This document shows, one piece after another, positions 10,370-23,700 of a DNA stretch of 64,000 nt. Positions within the stretch are counted from its first letter, which is position 1, and every line of letters starts with the position of its first letter. The position numbers and the translations under genes are program-made. Origin of the DNA: Pontederia crassipes (Eukaryota; Streptophyta; Magnoliopsida; Commelinales; Pontederiaceae); assembly GCA_030549335.1 (NCBI GenBank), contig CM060194.1, forward strand, positions 17,610,171 through 17,674,170. Direction: 5' to 3'. The notes below the pieces were generated by a model. It searched no databases and was not told the origin of the DNA. It saw nothing but the letters and a program-made list of their open reading frames with translations.

Positions 10370-13300
10370 GGGTTCGTCCGATTGGAGCTGCCGTGCCGGA
10401 GGAGCTCGCCAGTGGTGCCTTCTCCGGACCCGAAGCCCTTATGGACGATGGACGATCTCGTATCCGAGCTTCGGACCTTGGAGGAGAGGCTGGGGAGCCC
10501 TTCGCCACTGAAAGCCCCCGCCGAGCTCACGACGCCGGTGGGGAGAGGAATTGGGCCCCGCGACCAGAGGTTTCTGATGTCTGCAGTGGAATACGAGCGC
10601 GAGGAACACAACGGGAATGGTTTTTCTGCTGACGTGTTCGATAAGAATGAGGATGGGAAATGCGAGGGGAGATTGGTCGGGGGGACTAGATTTGGCTGTG
10701 ATGATATCGAATTGAGGTTTCAAGTCTTGCTCATTATTATTTCTTACATATTTAGTTGTTCTTTTGTATTGCCTTTACGTTTGTTTTGCATTTTATTAAA
10801 TTGACCTTTACAATTTATCAGAAGAATCAATGAAAATATTGATTCTTCTGATAAACTAATTTTCTTTTTGAAGAGAAAAGAAAGATGAATCATAGGAGAA
10901 GAGAGTTTTTTTTTTTTGAGGGAAATAGGAGAAGAGAGTTCAAATTTTCTTAACGTGAAAAAGGAGACTTCAAATTTTGTCCGACGGAGATTAATGCATG
11001 TATAAGGATTTTCATGTTATTAGTAGAATTGTTGATGATGAAATAATCAAATAGAGAATAAAGAAGATGAAGAAAGAAATGTTTCTGGCAAAGGTTTTAG
11101 GTTCACCATTGAACTCAGACATAGCATTCATGAATTTATGTTCCTGAAATTTAGTAGGGTTTTAGGTATAATTGGAAAAGATGACAACCTAAGTAAAATC
11201 AGAAAGGAGGGTCACAAATCTCTCCATTTCTCTTAGTTTCTTACTCTCTCGAATCAAGGCTGTCTGTAGTCAAATGAATGTAGATCTCTGTTATATTTCT
11301 CTTCTTTTTCTCAGTATCTTGAAACAATACTAGGATATATGTGATTTAATTTTATGGGCTATTTGGATCCAGCGAAATGGATGTATTTTTCGGGGTGTTA
11401 GGTTATATGTTGAGAATATTGTAGCAATGACTGAAAAGATGGTGAGTGAGTGGATGAGGGACGAAGTTTGTCTATACATTTTTGTAAACCTTTAATAAAA
11501 TGGATGATTACAACCTTTGCTCTCTCTCAAAAAAATTATTATACCACAACCACAACAACCACAACAAAGCCTTATCCCACTAGGTGGGGTCGGCTACATG
11601 GATCGTACGATGCCATTCCGCTCATATTCGTTGATCCATGTTCATAAGATTCGACAAGGTTTTACGCTGGCTGTCGGGGACCTAACACAACCCTCCTCCT
11701 TTATCCGGGCTTGGGACCGGCTATAAAACATAGACGGAGTTAAAACTAAACTAAGAAATAGAACCTGAACTTTTTCTGGTCATTTTGTTAAAAAAAATTA
11801 TTATAGAACCTGAGAAATATGATTAAGTTACCTGTAACATAAAAATCTTTCACTCTAAACTAAACTTTTTCTGGTCATTTTGTTCTATAGTATTAATTCT
11901 TGTGTCTCTAAAAATTTCATTTTCTTCAAAGTAAACTTTGCTGCATTCTTCAGTAAGTTACAGAGTTAGGGGCTTGTACTTCCCCTCGGGAAGAAGGGCT
12001 TATGCTATTAAATATTGTTCTGTAGTTATATTACTTACACATTTCATTTTTCCTTTTAGTGAATCTGAAGATTCAGATAGCGAATTACATACCGAAGCAG
12101 ATGAATTATATCTAATGGGGAAAAGGGTCCTGGAGGAGGACATTTTGCTTGAACTTGAATCTGAACAACAACTCAGAATTCAGGTATTGTTATTTTCTGG
12201 ATACTTAACGAGGGATGTATTTTCCCTTAAGTTGCTATTTTATAAAGTTTCCTTATTAACATTTTTTCTTTGGTACTTAACGTGGGATGTATTTTCCCTT
12301 AAGTTGCTATTTTATAAAGTTTCCTTATTAACATTTTTTCTTTGGTTTGGTTAATGTAATATTGGCATCTGCGCTTATCATATATCTGAGATTTATCATC
12401 TCCTCTTAGAATTTCTATCTTACAGCCTTTTTGGTTGAAGTTTTGTTTTTTGTGAATTCTCATAGGCTTCCTCAAAGAAATTGTATCATTAACTAAGCTT
12501 TTGTGGAGGTAAATTAACTAAGTCCAGATCAGTAATTAATTATTTCAATTGTCAGGGGGAAGTTAGGAGTAAACTAGCTTCATTGGAAGCCTCACAGAAG
12601 AATGAATTAGAGAGGTCAGTTTCTGCCCAGTCTCGGCTTGACAAATTTATAGAAGGAAGACTAGAGATTGACAGAAGATTGGATAAACACTATCAGCGCA
12701 AGATGTATGCAATCCATTTTGTTTCTAGTTTTTTTTTCTTGGTACCAATAAACATTTTCAGCCAGCAAGACAGTACATTAAATGCGATTGTTATCTTTTT
12801 CTTGCATGGCAATTAATAAATGATCTGAATATGTATGGGGCTCTGCCAACTGTCACTGTAGTATTTGTTTAGCTTGAGTTTCAGAGAATTCATTTTTTGT
12901 TCTCATCTGCTGATGAATCTACTATTTATCATTTGAATCAATTAACATCTCAACAATGTGTTTCCATGTTTTATGATGCCAATAGGCATGGAATGAGGGT
13001 GCCCATTATGTTTTGGTAGATATTATGTATCTAACATGTGAATTCTGCTTGTGTCATTTGCACCAGCAAGAAAAACTGTCAGAAAGAAACAGCAAGAGAA
13101 AACCCTAGAAATAACTTTTTAATCTCTAAACTATGACAAATGTTCTCATCCAAGTGTATAAAATCCAATGTATGAGTTCTCTGTTACTTTGGTTGCTTTT
13201 GCATCTATCTCTTGGCCGCTTGTTTTGTCTCGGTGATCTTTTCTTGGTTATCTATGCATTTGGAAGAGTTGATTATAACTATTTGTAGATGAGGACTTGC

Positions 13301-16300
13301 TGATTTATTTTTCAGTCATGATTATCTGATGATCACGACTTTTGGATCAGATAGTGCAGAAATAGCAAGCTTGGCTTTTTTATTTCACCATAACTTGGTG
13401 GTTTTGGTGAAATTGACTAAGTTTTGGTGAAATGAGAGAACTATGTAGTTTTGGTTCAATCTTTTTATTTCACCAAAACTTAGTAGTTGCGTATCTCATT
13501 ATCACAACTTTTTGATCAGATAGACTGCACAAATAGCAAGCTGGTTTTTTTTTTCCACCAAAACTTAATAGTTTTTCATGCAATGTGCATATTCATTAGT
13601 ATTCTCTGTGTTATTTGGATTCACACATATGCTTATATTGACAAACTTCATATTAGCCCTTTATAATTCAATGACATGAAGCATGGATCCTCGTGCCCCC
13701 AAAAAGTTGTGCTGAGAATGCAACTTGAAACAGGGTGTGCTGTACCCTTTCTGAGTAGTATTCCCTTGTTATCTTGAAAAAATGACTTAAAAAATATAGT
13801 TTTGAATCTCTTGGTCATCATGCGTGAAAGTCTGCTGTGTGACTATTCATCTTGCATTTTGCTTTAGTAATTTGACTTTCAAGAAAAAATGGCTGCAGCA
13901 AGCAGCGGTAGCTAACATCAGCAAGCAGCTGATGCTACTGCAGCATGAGTAGTCCCTAACATTCGAAAACAGTCCAATGCAGGTCAGAAAAAGACACACA
14001 CTTTGATGTGCTGAGTGTCTTACCATTTGAGGCCTTACTGTAATGCAGAATACCACTGACATGCAAATCCGTGGTTCTATCATTTTGATGCTTAACTTGT
14101 TATTTTGTCTTAACGATGGAACCTTTCAATCTTTAGTGACCTCTTTAATATCTTGTTGCTGTCAATGGATATGCATTATACTTCTTCTAACCCTTGAGTC
14201 AGATTAAGCAACTAAAAGTTGCATCCTTATGTTTTTTTTTGTATATACTTTTATTGCTTTGAGTATCATTCTTAGGAGTTATGTTTTTGCTTGATTGTAG
14301 TGCAGAAGTACTTGACAGACACTTATCAGCAATACAAAGAGATCATGAACAAAGATCCTTAGTTGAAGAACGCAGAATAAGAGATGATGCAGCTCTTGAA
14401 GAGGCTAAAAGGAAAGCACTCCTTGAGGAGAAAATGCGCCAAGAAAGGGCAAAAGCAGAAGCTGAGGTTATCTTAAACTTCAAGCTACATTTATTTTAAA
14501 TATCTTTCAAGTTTGGTTAACGGCAGTATACTATTAAAGCTATCAAGATGTTTCTTGGGTCGTATAGAAGAAAAGAAAGACATACATGGAAACTATCAAT
14601 TAGCTAGTCTAACTAATGTCGTCTTAGTAAAACATATTTACAGTTTGACTTCCACTTGAATCATCCACTGAAATTGATTGGCTATAAGAAGTTGCATCAT
14701 GTGATGCATGATGTCCACAAGCAGTTATCTCTAACAATTGGTAAACACGAATATTATGACCACCCCCTTGCTGGTCGTCCTTTCTCGTTTCAGAAAAAAA
14801 GATACAATATCAATGGATATATGGTTTTAATAGTAATTATGGCATGTTTGTTCGTGTGATATTTGATAATGCCCAATCTCAAGGTGTTTAATTCAAACTC
14901 TCAAATGGTAAAGTGATCAAGGGATATAAATGCACCTCTGAAGCATGCTTATATTGCCGCATTTTTTTGTCCATATGCATTATCGTTTACCTGCCAGAGC
15001 ATTATTCTTGGTTTTACCTAATGTTGTCAAACATGTAAAATAAACTCGACACAGACCGGGAAAACACGTAAATCGTGAACATGTAACATCACACATCCGA
15101 TTCTCCCAATTTTTTATTTAATATTATATGTATATATATTATATATATATATATACCCACGCTATAAATGATGTGATGCAAATTTTCTTTGAACTTAATG
15201 TACAAAATACAATATCACACATGCAAATTTCTAATTTTAACATCAATTCATGATATTAAATACTTATTTAATTATTATATAGATGAAAAATATTAATTCA
15301 TAAAAAGTTAACGCATCAATAAATAATTTTCATTATTAATCTATGAAAAATTAACAGAATAATAAATTCAGAATAATAACTTGGTGATTTCACTTTATTA
15401 AACAAATATTAACTGGAGCTGGACTATAAATTTTTTTATAACATAATAAAAAATAAAAGGTAGCCAAGTCCCCTATCCACGAGCAGAGAGAATGAGGGGG
15501 ATTGAGTCAGCAGCGGCAATGGCAGTAGGAACAGAAGCGGCGGCGTCAGCAGAGCAGCAGCGGAGGTGGCAGCAGGGCACAGTGGCGGACAGCAAACAAA
15601 AGGATGAGAGATGGGTGCCTAACGCACTTATAAAATGTTAAAAAAAAGATTGTGGGATCTGTGGAGTCATGTGTCTCCACCAATCTTACGGGTTACTGTG
15701 TGATGGCCAAAAACGATTCCAGGTGGGATTGAGCACGAAATGCAGAGGTGGAGACGTAAGATCAGACGTTTTAAGAGTCAGCACGTGCTTTTGACAACAT
15801 TGGTTTTATCGACCAGCTCCAAACACGCGTTGAGCTGACTGCGTCCTTTGGCAAGCTCAACCACCTCTTGAAGTTAGAATGTTTACCTGGCCCGTGAGGC
15901 AGCACAGAATCCTTAACAGAGTTTATAAATCTCAAAGATCTCAAATACCACCTGTGTTATATTGGCCAACATACGAGGATATTTTTTTTTTTTGAGGAGA
16001 AAAAAGATGACAACCAGGAATTGTGGTTATTGAGATATGAGGACATTGTCCACTTGTTATGTGTGTCCCGTCGCTAATGAGATTTAGAGGCAAGTATCCA
16101 GAGATGTTTTTGCACTGTTTTGATTTCTTTACCTATTAACATTTAGTTTACGGTAAATTTATGAATTTTTCACCCAAAATTTTTAGAGTATTTTTTATCC
16201 AAGTTATTCACCAATTCAAAACATGTTTTAGTGAAAGAATGGAGATGGTCATGTACTTCTTATAGTTTACATATATAAATTTTAAAATTAAGATTTCCTG

Positions 16301-19300
16301 ATGTAAAAATCATGACCACACGGTAAAATAGGCCAGAGTAAGAGCTGCAAAATTAGCTGAAGAAACACAAAAGGCAGCTTTGGAAGCTGCTAGAAAGGCA
16401 ACTGAAGAAGCTGCCCAAAGGGCAGCCAAAGAAGCTTCAGAGAAAGAAGCTGCTAAAGTTACACAAGCTTCTGCCAATGAAGTTGGAAAGAAGGAATCTT
16501 TGGGCCATGAAATTGAAGAAACCAAGGATGGAAGTTTGGTAACACGAACAAAAAACGTTCCGAGCGCAGGTATGCATTTTTATTGAGATTCTCAATTTAC
16601 ATGTTGAACAAGTCAAAGTATGACTCTTGAGTTGTCTTTTCTTTTGGTATGAGTTATACAGAGACTCTATCCCATCTACAAACAGTTTTTTTGGGCTAAA
16701 AGAGAAAGGTTCGTTTCAAAAAGAAAAAAAAAAGAGAAAGGTTGTCCGTTATGGATTGTAGCCATCCATATGTATTAATATGAAATGTACAAGTGTGATA
16801 TGGAAGCAATTTATTATTATTTTTTATCTTTGTGTTAGTTTTAAGTCAAGGCAAATGACCTAGTTACTCATTGTTATAGTTCACTTTTTAGGAAAACAAA
16901 GAAAAAGAGAATATATAACACTATGATGGGGAATATATATCACTATTTATCTTTGTGTTAGTATTAATGCTTGTGGCTTTCTTATGGTTGAGGGATTTTT
17001 TTTTTTTTTGAGGAGGAAAAGGATGGGCACCAAGTTAGGGTGTCATCCATGTATAGATATCACTACGATGGAGAAAATGTACAAGTGTAGGCTCATAAGA
17101 AGAGAGCAGCAAAACAGGAGGAAAATACAGCCACTATCCTAATCCCCACTCCCAGAGAAGAAAAGACTATGGTGTACAATACAATCAACTTGACAACTCT
17201 CCCAACAAAAGATAACCTGATTGCGCTGAAGTCAAATGGCCCAAGCACCGGCCATCTATGAAGCACGGGTACGGCAAAAACTCTGAAGTACCCGTACCCG
17301 GTACGTACCGGGTACGGGTACTTCAGAGTTTTTGCCGTACCCGTGCTTCATAGATGGCCGGCGGGTACGGGTACATGTAGGGTACGTATGGTACGCCTCA
17401 CTTGTCTTAAAACAGAGTTTGCAAATCACAAAAATGAAAGAAGAGAGAAGCCAAAGAAAAAACAGCAAGAATATCAAAAAAAAAAAGGAACGAAAGGTCT
17501 GGAGAACTAAAAGGAAAGCTGACAACCCAAAAGTAGACGTTAGCGCTATAATTATTTTATTTTTTTGATAACAAGACTTAATGCTGTAAACTTAATTAGG
17601 ATTTTTATTTGCTGTCCTAATTAAAGACATAAAAAATTAAATAATATGATGTGACGAATTATTTTATATTAATAGAAATATGATATCTCTTTGCAAAATA
17701 GTTTTTATTACTTATTATTATAGCTTAATTTATTATATTATATATTATTTTTATATAAAATTTATATTATATATAACGTACCCGTACCCTAAATTTTAAG
17801 AAATTAACGTACCGCGTACCCGTACCCTAAATTTTAAGAAATTAACGTACTGCGTACCCGTACCCGTACCCGCACCGGGTACCGGTACCGTACCCGTACC
17901 TATGCAACATAGCCGGCCATACAATCAACTTGACAACTCTCCCAACAAAAGATAACCTGATTGCGCTGAAGCCAAATGGCCCAATCACCGGCCAAAAATG
18001 TTGCCAGCAATGCCTTCCAGTGCAGTGCTGTCGTCGACTATTGCGGGCTTTGAGCGACTGCCAAAATGTCTCTAGTGTAGGGGGTGGATGACCAGTCCAG
18101 CTCAGCCGCAAGCAAACATCATGAGATATGATGCACACAATATCCTCCACCTCGCCACATAGAACACAGGGTGTGTCAATATGAGGATCTTGTCGTGCCG
18201 CATAAGTCGGTAAAAAATCTTGACTTTAAGTGGCACCCTGGCGCGCCGAGTCTCAAGTCTGCCCAGAGGGTGAGTCTCAAGTCTGCCCAGAGGGTGTCTG
18301 GAATCGAATTGTCCAGGAGGAAGTGAAGATAAGTTCTAGAATGTGCCTGTCAAAAATCCATACTCCGGGCTTGAAGGAGTCTGGCCGAAAAGGGGCAATT
18401 TGGTGATGAAGGGCAATAAGTTCTAGAATGTGCCTGTCAGAAAGGGCAAATATGAAAGTGGGGGTCCACGAACCAGACCACCAGTTTCTGACCACACCTC
18501 TGTCAGCAAAAGAGTCATCCTACATCCTTGTGCTTAAAGTATTGATTAGGGCATATTCAAGATGTGTTGTATTAGAAGCAATGTAGCAGAAGAAATAGCC
18601 AAAGGAGTAAGCACCTTTGGCTTAGAAAAAAATTGTTGATGAGTTTTAGTGCTGATAAGAACTTTAAATGCTTAAATTGATTTAAAAAAAACAAGCAGTT
18701 AGATGTTTGAATGAATTTGTTGTTAATAATAAGGATGTAGTGTTTTGTATAAATGGTTGATAAGTTAATTTTATAATTAAAAAACTCAAATGCCTTTAAA
18801 ATATATTGATTACGAAACATCATGATTTTGTGATAATACATAGGGTTATTTTCATAAACTTCCCCTAAACTATAACGATTTTCCGCATCTAACCTCAAAC
18901 TACGAACTTATTCTTTTGTATCCCTAAACTATCACGATTTTTTCACTTTAGTCCTTCCGTCTACTTCTGTTACGTTTTCCGTTACTTTGATTTTTCCCAT
19001 TTATGAAAAGACTAAATTATCCATCCCTCTATAACATATCAAATAATAAATATAAAAAAGGAAAAAAAATCAGGGGAAAGGTAATTTAGTCTTTTTCATG
19101 AATGACAATTTTTTTTGTTTACCATTTTAATCCTTCCAACAATTTTTTTTTATTTTTTATATTTGAGATTTCATATTTTTTCTGGAGGGAGGGGTAATTT
19201 AGTCTTTTCATAAATGGAAAAAAAAGTAAAACTAACGGAAGACGTAACAAAAGTTACAGGAGGACTAAAGCGAAAAAGTCGTAATAGTTTAAGGATCCAA

Positions 19301-20681
19301 AAAAATAAGTTCGTAGTTTGAGGTTAGATGTGAAAAATCGTGATAGTTTAGGAGAGGTTTATGGAAATAATCCTAAAAATTATAATGATACCATTTAATA
19401 TATATGCCAATGTTAATATATAAAGTAATTAATTAAAAGCAAAAGAAGGGGTGGGATCTGCCCTCCGGAGAGAGGGCGAAACCCTCTTCCATAGGGAGGA
19501 TGACACCACTGTTCTTCCATAGGGATCTGCCCTCCGGAGAGAGGGTGGCTGGTCGAACTGATTTGAGTTGAGAGGGCTGCTGCCAATGAGACAAGTAGCA
19601 CTCAAGTGAGGAGACAAGGAAGATAAGAAATGCAAAGATCTTTTATATGGAGAAAATATTACAGAAAGACCTGAGTGGACCAAATGACTTATAATAAAAG
19701 AAAAAACTGGGATCCCAACTTATTATTTTCAACGTATAAGTTGCTTTAAAGTGGTGAGGAGACAAGGAAGATAAGAAATGCAAAGATCTTTTCTATGGAG
19801 AAATACAGAAAGAGCTGAGTGGACCAAATGACTTATAATAAAAGAAAATACTGGGATCCCAACTTATTATTTTCAACGTATAAGTTGCTTTAAAGTGGTG
19901 GGTCTTACAACTTATAACTTAAAAGCTATTTATCAAACACTTGTATAAGTAAGTTTGACTGGCTTATAAGCTATATAGACAAATATCCTCTCTAATTTAA
20001 GTATTATATTACAAAGAGGAAGATGATGGAATATTTTGGCAGTATGTTGATGCTGGACATTGTTGTAGACCATTGGATCTCGATCTAAGGTCAGAAATGA
20101 GGATAGAACAAAATGTCTGAATAATCATGAATTAATAGTTATATAATTACAGCGTCATGTAACATTGATAAGATGAAGCCCATTCCCTAAACAACCATAT
20201 TATCCACATAGAACCGTCCACCCTGGAAGATCACATTCTTCTGCTGCAAACAGATGGCCCATAGAGGGGTTGCAAAATGAACAACCTTCTCCTTCCTGGA
20301 GTAAGCATTATAAGGAGTTAGGGGCAAGTCGTCCATTCTAGGGTTCACTGGACTTTGCTCATTCAATTTGAAGGAACACATTTGTTTCTCGGAAGGATAC
20401 TAGATTTGAAGTTGAAGACCCTTTGGTTTCAGACCACATGTAGACCGATTCTTAGAAATATGAAACACCAAAAGGATTCATTGGAGCGCAGTGAACAGCA
20501 TAATCAAAGGAGTCGGTGTAAAGTGGAGGTTAGAGACAATGACCTATGGTATCAGGTTTTGGCCATAGGATGAGTGCACCCATTCGTTACACCATAGTGG
20601 AGGGGCATGCAACATAGTGGTCAAGTGAATGCTGCTTGTTCAGTGGGAAGGAGTATATATATATATATATATGCATATATA

Positions 20682-20733
<52 letters not shown>

Positions 20734-23700
20734 TGTACATGTGTAGGCTCTCCAGAAGGGAGCAACAAAAAGAAATGTAGGTCCCTAACCAAAACCCCAC
20801 TCTCCAGAAAGGAGATGTGTTTTACAATGCTTTCCTTCTGACAGCGCTCTGCACAAAAGATAATCCGATTACGTTGAAGTCAAATAGACCAAGTACCGGC
20901 CCTCTACCTCTGACCAGCAAGGGCACTAAGAGACTGCCAAAATAACTTAGACTGATGGAGTTGTGCCCGTGGTTCATGTCTGCCGCCTAACCTCCCGGGA
21001 TATAGGATAGTCAAAGAATAAGTGAGTGATGTCCTCCTCTACCTCGCCACATATCACGCAAGAGGTATCAATGTGTGGCTCCCATCTCGCCCTGTAGACT
21101 TTGGTGAGAATCCTGCCCTGCCACATGAATCAAGCAAAGATCTTGATCTTCAGTGGCATTCGGGAGCGCCAAATAGGTCTACAATCCTCCTTGAATGTGT
21201 TCGAGGATGTAGATATAGGAAGAAAACAAAGGTAGAGGATGCGTGCTGAAAAAGATTCTGATATCCACACCCAGTCATCCGGCCTAGAGGGGTCTGGGCG
21301 GAAAAGGGCAAGCCTATGGTGGAGTGTTCTGATATGACAATGAGGAACTGAAGCTGGGGTCTAAGAGTCGGTTCCAAGCCACTGACGACCAGGACTCTGT
21401 AGTATCGTGCCAGGATGAGCAGCCAAGGTCCATAGCCGAGGGAATGCCACCGCTAGCGGCCCCCCAGGTAGCCAATCCTGCTGTCAAAAGAAAAAGAACT
21501 CCCCCGAGCTGAGAGAGGGAACCGTGAACTGTAGCGTGCATGGAAGAAGAGTCGCAATACCACACCAAAAAGATGAAGCTCCGTGAGGTAGGATGGCTGG
21601 GGTCCCAAGATAAATCATGGTCGTAGCAAGTGAAGAACACCTCGCGCCACGTACTGTGACGCAGCGGGGGATCGCAAAGTGGAGGAGATTACAATTTAAG
21701 ACGAATCTCGAAAGATGTTGACGGTCAAAGCACCATTAATAGCTTGATAATCTCGGAATCCACCAAGGCTTGGAAAAGAATCCACCGAGAAATAAAATCA
21801 CACAAGTTTAATGGAATAATTGGATAATAATTGAACTGTCAATAACAAAAGAGTTCGTGCCTTTTTATAGGCATTTTACAATCAAATCTAAAGTAATTTA
21901 AAAGATAACAATACTAACTATCAGAATCTAACTAATCTAAAAAGATATATATAACAACAATAACTAATAGATTATATCTTTATCTCTCCTACATCAGTCT
22001 CCCTTTCTTCAAAAGAGTTCGACCTCGAATTCTAATAATTGAATTTGGAGAATCATGCTTCACATCTTGTTGTGGTCTTGTCTTCTTTCCCAACTTATCA
22101 TATGAATCATTTAAACCAATCACCACCAAATAGCATCATATTGTCTTCAAATCTTGACTTGAAAATGCAATCCGCATAAAAATAAAATATTTGGTGTTGA
22201 CAAAAACTTTCATGCATCTCAGATCAACTTGAAGCATTTGAAGTAGATTCTTTTTGTTAGTTGACGAATTTAATTGTAACTTTTCATCCACCTCCTGAAT
22301 AAATTTATCTTCTTTTGACTCAGAAGAAAAATCCAATATATATACCTTGATGGCAATCAAATTGGTAGTCATCCTTTTCCCTCTCAAAAAAAAAAAAATC
22401 CAAAATAACCAACTTTTCAGTATTTGAATGGACTTTGATATCTTCAATAGTATCTGACAATTCTTCAATTGGAGTTGTAATAACTTCTAAAAGCAATTGA
22501 TCTTCACAAGATTTTATAGATTCTGGAGTCTCAGGCATTTTATTGATTATATTATTCAATCGTTGTTGAACTTTCTCAATCGAATTCTTGATGTTCTTCA
22601 AATGAACTTGCACTTCTTGCAATAAATTTTGCCTCTCTTGTTGATATTTGCTTGATTGTTGAAAAACAAGATAATGATATGATGAAGGCAAAAAATATTC
22701 GACGAGTAATTTTTTTAACTTTTTCCATGCCCGAATAGGTTGTTTGTGATAACAAACTCGTAATTGTTTATTATCTTTCCACCAAGAAAATGCTTTGTAA
22801 ATTTGTTGGCAGCTAATTTGGCTCGTTGAGATTTTGGAACATCCCAGTAATCAAAGAAATAATCGACCTTAGATATCCAATACAAAAATTCATCAATATC
22901 GAAATACCCATTAAATGAAGGTGGTTCTATCCTCATCTTGTTAGTTAAATAAAACTAAAAGAAAGAAAGAAAAAGAAAACAAGATAAAAATAATGTAATT
23001 AACAAATGATGAGAGATAAAAGAAAGAGAAAGAGAAAGGATAAAGAGGTAGTCAGATGAGAAAATAAAGAATACAAAAATAATGGAGACATTTTGGTTAG
23101 GAAGGAAAAGAAAATAAAATAAAATAAGAAATGGATAATGAAAAAGAAGATGAGCACTGGGACGAAGAGGTAAATCTCTTCGAAGGCTCTGATACCACTT
23201 GATGCAACGAGGGGATCGCAAGAGGTTGATAGTTCAAAGCACCATCAATAGCTTGATAATCTCGGAATCTACCGAGAAATAAAACCACACAGGTTTAATG
23301 AAATAATTGGATAATAATTGAACTGTCAATAACAAAAGAGTTCATGCCTATTTATAGGCATTTTACAATCAAATCTAAACTAATTTAAAAGATAATAATA
23401 CTAACTACCAGAATCTGACTAATCTAAAAACATAAATATAACAACAATAACTAATAGAAGATATCTTTATCTCTCCTACATCAAACTGTCATTAGCATTG
23501 TGTTAGGAGAATCCAGTTAGTGCAGCGGAGATCCCGAATGCCCAATCCTCCCTGTGTAGTGGGTCGACATACACTGTGCCATGCCACCGGATGGACTCCG
23601 CGCCACCAGAAGAACCTACGAGTAGGCATGACCTGAGTAGGCATCCGCTGATAGGACTGACCAGAGTAAGATGAGACGGCTACCATGTGATAATAATCTC

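Larger units (their letters stand above)
17181..17995. repeat. 75-bp direct repeat of LINE sequence flanking a hAT element
   Basis: The stretch from ACAATCAACTTGACAACTCT to CACCGGCC occurs at 17181-17255 and again at 17921-17995 with three or four differences. The hAT-like element lies exactly between the copies. The pre-insertion site therefore seems to have been a tandem duplication within the LINE. Confidence 0.8.
16998..18530 (-). mobile_element. L1-type LINE fragment (3' end)
   Basis: A T-run at about 16991-17004 is the poly-A tail of a minus-strand LINE. Reading back from it, broken frames encode the C-terminal zinc-binding and tail region of plant L1 reverse transcriptases, such as AGDWAIWLQRNQVI at about 17950-17995 and the CLCG/CWRGE-like segment near 18140-18180. 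The same sequence family occurs at 20733-23870. The fragment is interrupted by a hAT-like element at 17256-17912 and has small internal duplications (AGTCTCAAGTCTGCCCAGAG twice at about 18248-18295). Confidence 0.65.

Noticed and set aside
9981..10511. 176-codon + frame and a 100-codon minus frame around the poly-G run
   Set aside because: Composition-driven by the G-run and GC-rich leader. The conserved GLE1 residues are in another frame.
10283..10511. Using the ATG at 10281 unspliced as the GLE1 start
   Set aside because: That frame runs out of register with the conserved GLE1 sequence and ends at 10511.
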